From assembly GCA_026386795.1 (NCBI GenBank), contig JAPLMU010000138.1, positions 18,575-82,574 on the forward strand: a stretch of 64,000 nt of DNA. The letters are read 5' to 3'. The notes beneath the pieces are model-generated. The model was not told the origin of the DNA. It was given only the letters and a program-made list of their open reading frames with translations, and did no database searches. The translations under genes were made by a program, and so were the position numbers. Numbering within the stretch: the first letter of the stretch is position 1; the number at the start of each line of letters is the position of its first letter. The DNA comes from Planctomycetota bacterium (GTDB lineage: Bacteria > Planctomycetota > Phycisphaerae > Phycisphaerales > SM1A02). Of this stretch, positions 52,843 through 62,148 are shown piece after piece.

Positions 52843-54187
52843 GGAGCATCGTCGGGCCTTCGACGAATTGCTTCAGGCTCTGGAGGTACTTGGATGCCAT
52901 GGCGCCGTCGATCACGCGGTGATCAAGGCTGAGTGTTGCCGCCATTTCCCAGCCAACCACCAGTTGGTGATTGCGGACCACGGGCTGTTCAAGCGCTGCG
53001 CCGCAGGCAAGAATCGCGCTGTTGGGCGGATTGATAATCGCGGTGAAGTTGTCGACTCCGAACATTCCCAGATTGGAAATGGTGAAGGTTGCACCCGACA
53101 TCTCATCCATGGAGAGACCCTTGGTGCGTGCCTTCTCTCCAAGCGAACGAATCTCGCCGGAGATTTGCCGCAGGCTCTTCAGGTTCGCATCCTTGACGAC
53201 GCCAACAACCAGTCCGCCGCCCTTCTCTTCGGGAAGCGCGATGGCAACTCCAACATTCACCTGCTGATGCAGCAAGATTCGGTCGCCAGCCCAACTCGCG
53301 TTGAAGAAGGGATTCTTTGCCATTGCAAGCGCGCATGCGCGAACGATGAAGTCATTGACGCTGAGTTTCACTTCCATGGAAGCCAGCTGCTCATTGAGCG
53401 ACCCGCGCAGCGCAAGCACTGCATCCATGGAGAACTTCATGGTCACTTGATAATGCGGAATCTGTTGCTTGCTCTCAACCAAGCGCTTGGCAATGATGCC
53501 GCGCATGTTGGAGACTGGCACTTCGATGCTCTGCGCACCGTGCACAAGGGCGCCAACACTCGGGGAGGCCGCAGAAGCCATCGACGGCATCGCGGCAACC
53601 AACTCTTGCGCCGATCCCTGTGCAGTGCGCGTTGCTGGCACCGCAGCACTGCGATTTTCAGCTGCAAGAAGCACGTCGCGCTTGACCACACGACCGCTGG
53701 GACCGGACCCCTTGATCTGCGAGAGTTCCACGCCCATCTCACTCGCCATGCGGCGGGCGAGCGGTGAAACACGCGTGCGTTCATCGGTGATGTCTGTTGC
53801 GTGCACATCGGCAACGATGGTGCGCTCAGCGGCCGGGGCGGTCCCTGATGCACCCGAAGCCGCAGGCGCCGGCGCGGCACTCGCACTCGCCGCACCACGG
53901 GGCGCGGGCGCAACTGCGCTCGCCGATACTGCGTCTGTCACGGATTCGCCATCTTCCGCAAGCACCGCGATCACTTCGCCAACCTTGACCTGCTTGCCTT
54001 CCGGGCACACCAGTTTGGCAATGATGCCTTCATCGAACACGGCCTGTTCCATGGTGGCCTTGTCAGTTTCAATGTCGGCAATCACTTGTCCGGAGGCGAC
54101 CTTGTCGCCCACCTTGACGTGCCACTTGACGACGGTGCCCTGCTCCATAGTGTCGGAGAGGCGGGGCATAGTCACATTAATCGGCAT
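52835..54187 (-). CDS. pdhC: Pyruvate dehydrogenase E2, dihydrolipoamide acetyltransferase
   Basis: ATG 54187 has AGGA five bases upstream and gives 450 residues; the longer ORF overlaps pdhB. One lipoyl domain (1-78) carries the target lysine in ETDKATME (Lys43). An Ala-Pro linker follows, then the E1/E3-binding domain (RVSPLARRMASEMGVELSQI), a second linker, and the catalytic core with LSLDHRVIDGAMASKYLQ holding the HRXXXG active-site histidine. It moves the acetyl group from lipoate to CoA. It is third in pdhA-pdhB-pdhC. No E3 (lpd) gene is in the window. Confidence 0.93.
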   Translation of the reverse strand: MPINVTMPRLSDTMEQGTVVKWHVKVGDKVASGQVIADIETDKATMEQAVFDEGIIAKLVCPEGKQVKVGEVIAVLAEDGESVTDAVSASAVAPAPRGAASASAAPAPAASGASGTAPAAERTIVADVHATDITDERTRVSPLARRMASEMGVELSQIKGSGPSGRVVKRDVLLAAENRSAAVPATRTAQGSAQELVAAMPSMASAASPSVGALVHGAQSIEVPVSNMRGIIAKRLVESKQQIPHYQVTMKFSMDAVLALRGSLNEQLASMEVKLSVNDFIVRACALAMAKNPFFNASWAGDRILLHQQVNVGVAIALPEEKGGGLVVGVVKDANLKSLRQISGEIRSLGEKARTKGLSMDEMSGATFTISNLGMFGVDNFTAIINPPNSAILACGAALEQPVVRNHQLVVGWEMAATLSLDHRVIDGAMASKYLQSLKQFVEGPTMLLV

Positions 54188-54212
54188 GGGAATCCTGTTC
54201 AGCAGCTGCGGG

Positions 54213-55202
54213 TCAGAGGTTGTATGTGGCACTACGAACAGCTTCAGCAATCTTGCGCGCGTTCGGCAAGTACTCCTGCTCAAGGTTCGTGGCATACGGA
54301 GTCGGCACATCCGCGGAATGCACGCGGTGCACATAGTTGTCAAGATCATCAAAGCAGTGGCGATGCACCTGCGATGCCACTTCACTTCCCGGACTACCAA
54401 AGCTCCAGGACTGATCCACCACAACGCACGCGCCAGTCTTCTTGACGCTGCGAACCACTGTTCCAATGTCCAAGGGACGAACGGTGCGTAGATCGATCAC
54501 TTCGCAGGAAATGCCCAACTTCTGCATTTCTTCAGCTGCTTCCATGCAGAAATGCACGGGGCGGCCCCAGCTTGCAAGTGTGCAGTCGGTGCCGGAACGG
54601 ATCACCTTTGCCTGACCGAATGGAATCAGGTACTCCTCTTCCGGAACTTCTCCCTTGTTGCCGAGCATGCGCTCGCTCTCCAAGAAGAAGACCGGGTCGC
54701 TGCCGCGAATGGCCGTCTTGAGAAGGCCTTTCGCGTCGTACGGATTGGAAGGGATGGCAATCTTGATGCCGGGGACGTTGGAGAACAGACCTTCAACGCA
54801 CCAACTGTGTGTACTACCGAGCTGACCGCCCGCGCCGTCGTTGCCACGGAACACCACCGGGCAGCCAAACTGGCCGCCAGACATGTAGAGCATCTTCGGC
54901 GCGTTGTTCAAGATGGGGTCGGCAGCCACCAGGCTGAACGACCAACTCATGAATTCCACCACGGGCTTCAGACCCATCATGGCGGCGCCGATGGCGAGAC
55001 CAGCGAATCCACTCTCAGAAATAGGCGTGTCAATCACGCGGCGCGCGCCGAATTCCTCGAGCATGCCACGGCTGATCTTGTACGCGCCGTTGTATTCGGC
55101 AACTTCTTCACCCAAGAGGAACACGCGCTTATCACGGCGCATTTCTTCACTCATCGCTTCACGGAGCGCATCACGGTATTCAATTTCACGTACTGCACTC
55201 AT
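54213..55202 (-). CDS. pdhB: Pyruvate dehydrogenase E1 component, beta subunit
   Basis: The ATG at 55202 has AAGGAGGAG upstream and overlaps the pdhA stop (ATGA); the protein has 329 residues. VREIEYRDALREAMSEEM, VFLLGEEVAEYNGAYKIS (with the conserved Glu of the thiamine diphosphate site), RVIDTPISESGFAGLAIGAA and FRGNDGAGGQLGSTHSW are standard E1-beta blocks. With PdhA it forms the alpha2beta2 enzyme that decarboxylates pyruvate. A branched-chain ketoacid enzyme is the main alternative, but the sequence reads as the pyruvate type. Confidence 0.93.
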   Translation of the reverse strand: MSAVREIEYRDALREAMSEEMRRDKRVFLLGEEVAEYNGAYKISRGMLEEFGARRVIDTPISESGFAGLAIGAAMMGLKPVVEFMSWSFSLVAADPILNNAPKMLYMSGGQFGCPVVFRGNDGAGGQLGSTHSWCVEGLFSNVPGIKIAIPSNPYDAKGLLKTAIRGSDPVFFLESERMLGNKGEVPEEEYLIPFGQAKVIRSGTDCTLASWGRPVHFCMEAAEEMQKLGISCEVIDLRTVRPLDIGTVVRSVKKTGACVVVDQSWSFGSPGSEVASQVHRHCFDDLDNYVHRVHSADVPTPYATNLEQEYLPNARKIAEAVRSATYNL

Positions 55203-56401
55203 GACAACTCCTCCTTGGTATCGATCGTGCGCATGGATGGCTGATTCGCCGTTCCACCGTTCATCTGCGGCTGACTGCTCCCGGTGTACGGGCCCCATGG
55301 CTCAACGAATACGTCGTGATACAGCTCGGCCATCGGCGGGATCGGGCTCTCGTCGCTCCAGGTAACTGCATCGCGAACGGTATCGCGCACGTCCTTCTGC
55401 ATGGCCTTCAGACTCTCGTCTGTCAACTTTCCAGCAGCCTTGAGGCGGGCTTCGAGGCGACCGATGGGGTCGTGCTTCTCGAACACTTCCTCTTCTTCCT
55501 TGGTGCGGTACTTGCGCGGATCACTCATTGAGTGACCCTTGTAGCGGTAGGTACGCATGTCAACGAACGCCGGACGACTGGTGGCGCGGCACTTGTCAGC
55601 GATGGACTTCATGTCTGCGTACACGCCGACGACATCCATGCCGTCCACCACGTAGCCGTCGATTCCGTAGCCGGCAGCCTTGGTGATCAGTGAATGAGCC
55701 ATCGTGGTACCGCGCGCAATGGCGGTGCCCATGGAGTAGCCGTTGTTCTCAACCACGTAGATCACCGGAATGTCGAATAGGCCAGCGAGGTTCATCGCTT
55801 CATGGAACGCGCCCTGATTCAGTGCGCCATCACCCAAGAAGCACAACGAAACACGGGAATTCGCCTTGCCCTCAATCACTTCATCGATGTACTTGCACCC
55901 GAAGGCAAGACCCGCACCGAGCGGCGTCTGGGCACCGACGATGCCGTGACCGCCGTACAGATTGTTGTCGCGGTCGAACATGTGCATCGACCCGCCCTTG
56001 CCCTTGGCGCAGCCCCCGATACGACCAAACATTTCTGCCATGCAGGCCCTGGGATCCATACCGCGTGCCAAGGCGTGACCGTGGTCACGGTATGCAGTAA
56101 CGATGGGATCCTTGTGCTCGACCGCTGCGGTGCAACCAACGGCGACCGCCTCTTGGCCGATGTAGACGTGGCAGAAGCCGCCGATCTTCTTCTCTTGGTA
56201 CGACTGCATGCAGCGAAGTTCAAACTCGCGGATCAGAAGCATCTGCTTGAACCAGTCAAGCATCTTCTCAGTGGACACGTGGGCGGCTGCGGCTGGAATT
56301 TGCAAGTGTTCGGCATCGCCGTACACCTTGGCATGAACATCCGATTGCGATGATCCCGGAGCGGAAGTGCCGCCTGCGGTTGGATTAGAAAGGCTCGTCA
56401 T
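55199..56401 (-). CDS. pdhA: Pyruvate dehydrogenase E1 component, alpha subunit
   Basis: From ATG 56401 the protein has 400 residues. FKQMLLIREFELRCMQSYQEKKIGGF and YRDHGHALARGMDP begin the fold. The thiamine diphosphate motif reads GDGALNQGAFHEAMNLAGLFDIPVIYVVENN (GDG...NN). The phosphorylation-loop region YRYKGHSMSDPRKYR is also conserved. The first 45 residues are a variable Ser/Ala-rich extension. A sigma-70-type promoter lies about 75 bp upstream. It is the first gene of the pdh operon that feeds acetyl-CoA to the TCA cycle. Confidence 0.94.
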   Translation of the reverse strand: MTSLSNPTAGGTSAPGSSQSDVHAKVYGDAEHLQIPAAAAHVSTEKMLDWFKQMLLIREFELRCMQSYQEKKIGGFCHVYIGQEAVAVGCTAAVEHKDPIVTAYRDHGHALARGMDPRACMAEMFGRIGGCAKGKGGSMHMFDRDNNLYGGHGIVGAQTPLGAGLAFGCKYIDEVIEGKANSRVSLCFLGDGALNQGAFHEAMNLAGLFDIPVIYVVENNGYSMGTAIARGTTMAHSLITKAAGYGIDGYVVDGMDVVGVYADMKSIADKCRATSRPAFVDMRTYRYKGHSMSDPRKYRTKEEEEVFEKHDPIGRLEARLKAAGKLTDESLKAMQKDVRDTVRDAVTWSDESPIPPMAELYHDVFVEPWGPYTGSSQPQMNGGTANQPSMRTIDTKEELS

Positions 56402-56476
56402 GGTGTAGTCAGTACAAACTGGAAACAGGCGCCGTGCGACAAACGCCATCACGGCTGCAGCGCAAACAGACCCATA

Positions 56477-56505
56477 AGTATAGAAGGCACACGCGGTTCC
56501 GGCAA
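56477..56505 (-). promoter_or_regulatory. Sigma-70-type promoter for the pdh operon
   Basis: On the minus strand TTGCCG (-35) and TATACT (-10) are separated by exactly 17 bp. They match consensus at four and five of six positions, giving a leader of about 70 bases before the pdhA ATG. The -35 hexamer sits in the apex of a 14 bp inverted repeat. Confidence 0.6.
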
Positions 56506-56520
56506 TGCCGAAACCGCGTG
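56490..56520 (-). terminator. Inverted repeat between the S41 protease gene and pdhA
   Basis: CACGCGGTTCCGGC and GCCGAAACCGCGTG pair at 13 of 14 positions around an AAT loop. On the minus strand it follows the S41 gene stop by about 50 bp and is followed by a mildly T-rich TGCCTTCTATACTT. It may be a terminator, an operator for the overlapping pdh promoter, or both. Confidence 0.5.
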
Positions 56521-56567
56521 CGGGTTCTGTACAGATTTGTGCGGGATTCCGCGGCTGATTCACTCGC

Positions 56568-59063
56568 TCATGAGCGAGCCTTGCCACCAGCCTCCGGCGC
56601 CGCTGGGCGCTGTGCGGGCGCAGTTGCCGGTGCGGAAGCTGGCGCCTTTTCCGCCTGTCCAAGCGCCCGACCCTGAAGCAGGAGCACGGCCATCTCGACT
56701 TGAGGATCAATGCCCTTCATCACAAGTTCCGCGGGGTCACGGGGTTCCTTGACCTTCTTCTCCACCACCTTGCCGTTCGAGGCTGGCTCGTCGCTCGGCG
56801 TCTTGGACGAACCGGGAACCTCAACCATGCCGTCGGCTGCCTCTTCCGGAACATCGTCCGCCGATGCGCGGATCTTGTTGATCTCGTCAATCTGATCAGG
56901 TGACAACTTCACCACGTAGTCCGGCACAACTCCCCAGTCGTCAGACCCGGGCTTCTTGTGAACCAAGCGGCCCTTGGTCTCGCCCGGCTTTGGTGGCAAC
57001 AGATAGTGCTGAACCGTGTACTTCACATTGGCCTTGGCTTCTGCGCCGCGACCGTCAATGTCATGCACTTCCTGCACGCTGCCCTTGCCGAAGCTGCGCT
57101 CACCGATGACCACCGCCACATCATGGGCCTCAAGCGCGCCAGAGACAATCTCACTCGCGCTCGCACTGCCCTCATTGATCAGGACCACGGTCGGCACATC
57201 AGCAAGCGGTGCACGCTGCCGCTGAGCGGTGAATGCATACAACTCCTGACCGTTGCGATCCTCAACACTCACGATGCGGCCGCTTCGTAGAAATGCATTG
57301 ACGAACGAGACGGCGCTTTGCAGCAGCCCGCCTGGATTGCCGCGCAGGTCCAAGATGAGACCAGTGATATCGCGCTGTGCAGACATCTCGCGCATCGACT
57401 TCAGGAAGTCGGTGAATGTGTCCTCATTGAATCCGGTCAGGCGGATATAGCCGATTCCGTCCTCGGGATCGACATACCAATCCCATTGCGGTTCAAAGCG
57501 CTCGTTGTATCCAGTCTTTTTCCAGCCTTGCACCGAGTACATCTTGATGCGCTCGCGGGTAAGTGGGTACTCAATCGGCTTCGCCTCGCCCTCGCGAGTG
57601 ATTCCGAGAGTCACTGGAGTCCCTGCGGGTCCGGTGATCGTGTCAACTGCCTTGTCGAGCGGCCAGTCAGCGGTGCTCATGCCGTTCACCGAGGTGATCT
57701 TGTCCTGCGGCTTAATACCAGCGCGCTTTGAAGGGCTGCCGTCAAGCGGATTGATGATGACAATCTCGCGCTTCTCATTGTGGCGAATCAGAATTCCAAC
57801 ACCAACGAAGTTTCCTTTGATCGCCTGACTGAAGCGACGCATCCGGTCTGGCCAAACGATCTCTGTGTAGGGATCCTCGAAGTCATGAGTCATGGTTGCC
57901 ATGGCGCCATTGCCGAACTCACGAACAATCACTTCCACTGGCAGCTTGACGGTGGCGTCGTTCGCCGCACGCAAAGCAGCGAATACTTTATTGAAGGTCT
58001 TCGCGTCCACTTCTTCGGGACGCATTGCAGCAACCGCCGTCGACTGATCTGAAACTGCGTGGCCGAATGCACCAACGAGTGTTGCATCGCCGAGCGTCGG
58101 GAACTTCTCCTTCAGAGCAGGAGTTGTAGACAACTGATGCACCATGGAAAGTCCGCCCTCAACCAGCGGCTTCCAACCGACATTCTCCAGGTGCTGTGAG
58201 GCGATCTGCGTCAACGCCTCAGCAAGGATGCGCTCATTGATTCCTTCGATTGTCTGCTTCCAATCGTCATCGCCCTTCTCATTGAAAGCTGCAAATGGCT
58301 CCTTGCGATCTTTCTCGTCGAGGCGCTCGTACTGCTTCTTGCGCAGGTCGTACCAGGCATGAGGCGCATACTCAAGCACCAACATCACGCGGCGGCTGAC
58401 ATCGGTCTCAAGCGCGTCGTCGTACTTCTGGAACTCTGCCTTCTGCGTGGAACCTTCATAGAGCGAACGAACGCGATTGAGAAGTTCTTCTGCGTAGAGC
58501 CAGTCACCAATGGCGCGCGCTTCCGCGATCTTTGTATCAGCGAGCGCAATGGCCGCCTTGACGCCTGGTGATGCCAAGTCGACCTTCCAATCGGTGGAAA
58601 GAAACTTCAGGTAAGCGGCACCAATGAGAGCCTTGGTTGCATTGCCGGCAGCGACCGCATCGGTCATCTCCTTTGCCTTTTCAATGCGCTGCTCAGCCAC
58701 CTTCTTTGCGGTTGCGATCACATGTTCATCACGGCGCGTCACCGACTGACGAAGACGCTTGGCTGTATCACTGCTCGCATCGGCGGGCACATGTTCAAGC
58801 AGCAGGTCCACTTGGTTGTGGTTTCCCGTGCGCGCGGCGTCCCACAATTGCTCGCTCCATGGCGCTGCGGCAGTCGGCGGAGCCGAGGGCGCGGCGGGCG
58901 GAGTTTGCGCCGCCGGCGTCGACACGGGAGCGGTCGGACGGGATGGCGCCGCCGCTGGCGTTGCCTGAATGAGGGTTGCGAAAGCGGAAGCACCCAAGCA
59001 ACACGCCGCGACTGCCGCGACAGCGGAATTGCGGCGTGAACGGTCGGCGATTGGACGGGGCAT
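56568..59063 (-). CDS. S41-family (CtpA/Tsp-like) periplasmic protease with PDZ domain
   Basis: ATG 59063 has GGAG eight bases upstream and gives 831 residues, far longer than the usual 400-500 of CtpA. A twin-basic start and hydrophobic stretch (AVAAVAACCLGASAFATLIQA) act as signal. A Pro/Ala linker and about 300 helical residues follow, then a PDZ domain (VGVGILIRHN...GIKPQDKITSVNGMS, about 395-490) and the S41 core. The core includes LILDLRGNPGGLL, the Ser nucleophile in GSASASEIVSGAL and the general-base Lys in GERSFGKGSVQ. It cleaves proteins after their C-terminal tails, probably in the periplasm. The tail is Ala/Pro/Glu-rich. The partner or target is unknown. Confidence 0.88.
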   Translation of the reverse strand: MPRPIADRSRRNSAVAAVAACCLGASAFATLIQATPAAAPSRPTAPVSTPAAQTPPAAPSAPPTAAAPWSEQLWDAARTGNHNQVDLLLEHVPADASSDTAKRLRQSVTRRDEHVIATAKKVAEQRIEKAKEMTDAVAAGNATKALIGAAYLKFLSTDWKVDLASPGVKAAIALADTKIAEARAIGDWLYAEELLNRVRSLYEGSTQKAEFQKYDDALETDVSRRVMLVLEYAPHAWYDLRKKQYERLDEKDRKEPFAAFNEKGDDDWKQTIEGINERILAEALTQIASQHLENVGWKPLVEGGLSMVHQLSTTPALKEKFPTLGDATLVGAFGHAVSDQSTAVAAMRPEEVDAKTFNKVFAALRAANDATVKLPVEVIVREFGNGAMATMTHDFEDPYTEIVWPDRMRRFSQAIKGNFVGVGILIRHNEKREIVIINPLDGSPSKRAGIKPQDKITSVNGMSTADWPLDKAVDTITGPAGTPVTLGITREGEAKPIEYPLTRERIKMYSVQGWKKTGYNERFEPQWDWYVDPEDGIGYIRLTGFNEDTFTDFLKSMREMSAQRDITGLILDLRGNPGGLLQSAVSFVNAFLRSGRIVSVEDRNGQELYAFTAQRQRAPLADVPTVVLINEGSASASEIVSGALEAHDVAVVIGERSFGKGSVQEVHDIDGRGAEAKANVKYTVQHYLLPPKPGETKGRLVHKKPGSDDWGVVPDYVVKLSPDQIDEINKIRASADDVPEEAADGMVEVPGSSKTPSDEPASNGKVVEKKVKEPRDPAELVMKGIDPQVEMAVLLLQGRALGQAEKAPASAPATAPAQRPAAPEAGGKARS

Positions 59064-59215
59064 GGTGAGGTCTCCGATGAACATGAAGTCTGTGTCTTAT
59101 ACTTCGCCACAGTACGCCGTGTTCACAGTGAAATTCCTGACCGATTTCAAGAGAACTTCCAATTCCTAGTGCACCTGATCCCGCCCCCCGCCTGAAGCGC
59201 CCTGCCATCGCAGGC

Positions 59216-60097
59216 GTGGCGAGCGATTTGCCATGCCGGGGGTGCGGCTACAACCTGCGCGGCACCGCGCAGAGCGCCAACTGCCCGGAATGCGGGCTGC
59301 CGGTGCGGGACACGCTCGAAGGGGTGGCGATCGAGGAAAGTCGGCGCGATGCGGCCGCGGAGTCGCTTCGCTCGTACTCGAAGGCGTTCCTCTTTGGAGC
59401 ACCATTAGGGCTCTTTATGGTTTCGTGCGTCGGTCCGCCGCTCGCTCTGCTTGCGCTACTCGGCAGCGTTCAGCGGCTCCTTGCCCTTCGAAATGCTGAG
59501 AAATCACTCCCGGCCAAGGTGACCAGCTCCGCGGCACAGGAGTTTGTGCGTGCCCGCACCCTGCTCTTTGTTGAGTTGGGCATGGGCGTGGTTGCTCTCA
59601 TATTTCTGAATTTCGGACTCGCGTCCGCGATTGGACCCACGCTCGACGGCGTCATTCGCCTTGCTATCGGCGGTCTTTGGTTCGGCGTCATGGCGCTCGG
59701 ACTGATTGCCGGCTCGATAGTGATTGATGCCGTCATCGCCCGCATGGCTCTGGAAGTCGAGCGACCCAAGTACCTGATGCCACTGATCTTCACAGCCGTG
59801 GGCGTGGTGATGTTTGCAGAAATAGTGACCGCAGCGGACGCGCCGACGGCCATCGTCATCTTGCTACGCGTTGCGGGGGCTGCAACATGGGGTGCCGCGA
59901 GTGGATTGCTTGCATATCAAGGAGCATGCGCGGGCGATGCTCTTGCAGCGCCGCCGCTGAAGCGAACGTTGACGGCACCGAGCGATAGCCCAACCGAAGA
60001 TGCGGTGGTGGACCCACGGCGCGTCGCGGCGCAACGCGCAGCGCAACGCGCAGCGCAACGCGCGAATGACGATGATTCGCCCATTCCGCTCGATTGA
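59216..60097 (+). CDS. Zinc-ribbon multi-pass membrane protein
   Basis: This 293-residue protein starts at GTG 59216 and opens with a zinc ribbon CRGCGYNLRGTAQSANCPECG, a form common in planctomycete membrane proteins. About six hydrophobic segments follow in residues 55-240. The C-terminal tail holds an AAQR repeat made by a 12 bp tandem repeat and ends in acidic residues. No function is recognised; the zinc ribbon may be a protein-contact or structural module at the cytoplasmic face. It is divergent from the S41 protease gene and convergent with trpE. Confidence 0.7.
   Translation: MASDLPCRGCGYNLRGTAQSANCPECGLPVRDTLEGVAIEESRRDAAAESLRSYSKAFLFGAPLGLFMVSCVGPPLALLALLGSVQRLLALRNAEKSLPAKVTSSAAQEFVRARTLLFVELGMGVVALIFLNFGLASAIGPTLDGVIRLAIGGLWFGVMALGLIAGSIVIDAVIARMALEVERPKYLMPLIFTAVGVVMFAEIVTAADAPTAIVILLRVAGAATWGAASGLLAYQGACAGDALAAPPLKRTLTAPSDSPTEDAVVDPRRVAAQRAAQRAAQRANDDDSPIPLD
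60029..60064. repeat. Three 12 bp tandem repeats in coding sequence
   Basis: GCGCAACGCGCA occurs three times in a row (last copy with one change). In frame it encodes the AAQR repeats in the tail of the zinc-ribbon membrane protein. Confidence 0.88.
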
Positions 60098-60121
60098 GAG
60101 AAGCCGTGAGTGTGTGGTCGC

Positions 60122-61645
60122 TCAAGCGGCGCCGAATGCGCGCTCTGCCAAATCAATCGCGCGCCCAAGACCTGCGCACTTGGCGATCGTCTCCTCAAAC
60201 TCTGAGGCAGGCACCGAATCCAATACCACTCCAGCGCCCGCCTGTAAGTGCACATCCCATGACGCGCCGTTCACATGTCCGGCCGTAGGAATCACCATGG
60301 TTCGCAGAGCGAGTGCGATGTCCATATCGCCGTTCCAACCAACTGCGCCAATACCGCCTGAATACGGCCCACGACGCACCGGTTCCAGTTCATCAATGAT
60401 CTGAATGGCGCGAACCTTCGGCGCGCCGCTCACCGTGCCCACGGGAAGCGTGGCGCGCAATGCGTCCCAGCAATCGAGATCCGCGCGCAGCTCGCCGGTG
60501 ACCGTTGAACTGATGTGCATGACATGGCTGTAACGCTCAACCTCCATGCAGCGATCCACGCGGACGGTGCCCTGCAAACACACGCGACCAACATCATTGC
60601 GCCCAAGGTCAACAAGCATCACGTGTTCGGCGCGTTCCTTCTCATCGGCAAGCAATTCCACTTCGAGCGCGCGATCCTCTGCCTCTGTGCTGCCCCGGCG
60701 CCGCGTGCCTGCGAGCGGGCGATTGACAACCGTGCGACCGCGAACACGACAGAGGATTTCGGGGCTCGACGCCACCAATATGCATCCTTCTGCCTGTAAA
60801 TAGATCTGGTATGGACTTGGGTTCACCACACGCAGCGCGCGATAAATATCAAACGGATCTGCCGCAGTGCTGCGATCTTGGCGTCGACTGAGAACCACCT
60901 GAAATACATCCCCAGCGCGGATCAATTCCTGCGCACGTCGCACCGCATCTTCAAATTCCGCGCGTGTCATGGAAGCGCGTTCGCCAGGGACGGGTCGCGC
61001 AGCAATATCAAGGTCAACGGCACCTGGCGCCAGTGGCGGCGCGCCGGCAAGCAGTCGCGCGCAGAATGCCTCAAGTGCAACACGACCATGCGCAAGCGCA
61101 CTGGCCTGATCGGGGTGCTCATCCGCCGGAACGGAAATCACCGCATGCACCACCTTGGCAACATGATCAAAGACGGCAACTTCGCGATACATGCCGAAAT
61201 GCATATCAGGAAGATTTCGATCATCGCGCGGCGCATCAGCAAATGGCAGCTTCCCTGGCTCAAGCCAGCGAACTGCATCGAATGCGCAGAATCCAACCCA
61301 TCCACCGTGGAATGCGTCGGGCATGGCATCGATGGCGTGCGGTGTAAAGCGCGCACCGAGCAGTCGAACTGTTTCAAGAGGATTCGCGGCAGTACTGACC
61401 TCTTCGGTGCCGCGTGAACGATCTCGCACCGTGACAGAATTCCCGCGCGCAAGCACTTCCAGAATCGGCTGCGCACCCAACATCGACCACCGTCCAACCG
61501 ATGATCCGTTCTCCACGCTTTCAAAGAGAAAGCTCGGAGCGGCCCGATCGTCAGCGGAAACAAGCCGTCGATATGCCAACACCGGCGTGAGCTGATCGCT
61601 CATCAGGCGTCGCGAAATAAGGAACATGGGAACCGATGCGGTCAT
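60122..61645 (-). CDS. trpE: Anthranilate synthase component I
   Basis: The ATG at 61645 overlaps the ruvC stop (ATGA) and gives 507 residues. FLFESVENGSSVGRWSMLGAQP starts the N-terminal domain that senses tryptophan. NRPLAGTRRRGSTEAED, LADEKERAEHVMLVDLGRNDVGRV, PVGTVSGAPKVRAIQIIDELEP and QAGAGVVLDSVPASEFEET are the chorismate-binding core. The NRPLAGT motif favours TrpE over PabB. It makes anthranilate from chorismate and ammonia or glutamine; trpG is not in the window. The chorismatase at 4.0-4.8 kb uses the same substrate, chorismate. Confidence 0.92.
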   Translation of the reverse strand: MTASVPMFLISRRLMSDQLTPVLAYRRLVSADDRAAPSFLFESVENGSSVGRWSMLGAQPILEVLARGNSVTVRDRSRGTEEVSTAANPLETVRLLGARFTPHAIDAMPDAFHGGWVGFCAFDAVRWLEPGKLPFADAPRDDRNLPDMHFGMYREVAVFDHVAKVVHAVISVPADEHPDQASALAHGRVALEAFCARLLAGAPPLAPGAVDLDIAARPVPGERASMTRAEFEDAVRRAQELIRAGDVFQVVLSRRQDRSTAADPFDIYRALRVVNPSPYQIYLQAEGCILVASSPEILCRVRGRTVVNRPLAGTRRRGSTEAEDRALEVELLADEKERAEHVMLVDLGRNDVGRVCLQGTVRVDRCMEVERYSHVMHISSTVTGELRADLDCWDALRATLPVGTVSGAPKVRAIQIIDELEPVRRGPYSGGIGAVGWNGDMDIALALRTMVIPTAGHVNGASWDVHLQAGAGVVLDSVPASEFEETIAKCAGLGRAIDLAERAFGAA

Positions 61646-62148
61646 TGCGCGGTGGAGCCTAGTCGCGCGCCGGTGAATCGACGCGCAGCACATGCGGCGA
61701 TCGCGATGGCATCGGCAACGTCCGGCGGCTCGGGGAGCGTGCGCAGCGAGAATTGCTGCATGACAGCACGCTGCATCTGTTCCTTGCTTGCCTGCCCGCG
61801 GCCGGTCAGGGCCTTCTTGATCTCAGCGGGCGCAAATTCGTCAATCGGCAGGTCGCGCAGCGCGGCGGCAAGCAACACCACTCCGCGGCCGTGCCCCATC
61901 ACGACGGCCGTACTGACATGCGCGCTGTGCACAAACACTTCTTCCACCGCCATGCGCGCGGGATTCAGTTCATCGATGAGCGCTCCAAGTTCCTCGTGCA
62001 AAGCCCGAAGCCGTGCAGGAATCGAATCCTTGGCATTGAGGCGCACAACACCCGCCTCGATAAGCGCTGGTTCCGGCGTGCCCGGTCGAAGTTCCACGCA
62101 CGCATAGCCGGTGATTCGCAGGCCGGGATCGATGCCAAGGAATCTCAT
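61642..62148 (-). CDS. ruvC: Crossover junction endodeoxyribonuclease RuvC
   Basis: The 168-residue protein begins MRFLGIDPGLRITGYACVE, with the first catalytic Asp in GIDPGL. It carries MAVEEVFVHSAHVSTAVVMGHGRGV with the catalytic Glu, and ends with EPPDVADAIAIAACAA, which holds the last acidic pair. It cuts Holliday junctions with RuvAB. It is coupled by 4 bp overlaps on both sides, to the upstream YdjY lipoprotein gene and the downstream trpE. ruvA and ruvB are not nearby. Confidence 0.94.
   Translation of the reverse strand: MRFLGIDPGLRITGYACVELRPGTPEPALIEAGVVRLNAKDSIPARLRALHEELGALIDELNPARMAVEEVFVHSAHVSTAVVMGHGRGVVLLAAALRDLPIDEFAPAEIKKALTGRGQASKEQMQRAVMQQFSLRTLPEPPDVADAIAIAACAARRFTGARLGSTAQ

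Noticed and set aside
53469-54491. 340-residue plus-strand ORF over pdhC
   Set aside because: It is a Ser/Ala/Thr-rich shadow of the Ala-Pro linkers and lipoyl domain of pdhC.
60122-61645. pabB instead of trpE
   Set aside because: The PLAGTRRRG and ERAEHVMLVDLGRNDVGRV blocks fit TrpE better than PabB, which usually has a PIKGT-type motif.
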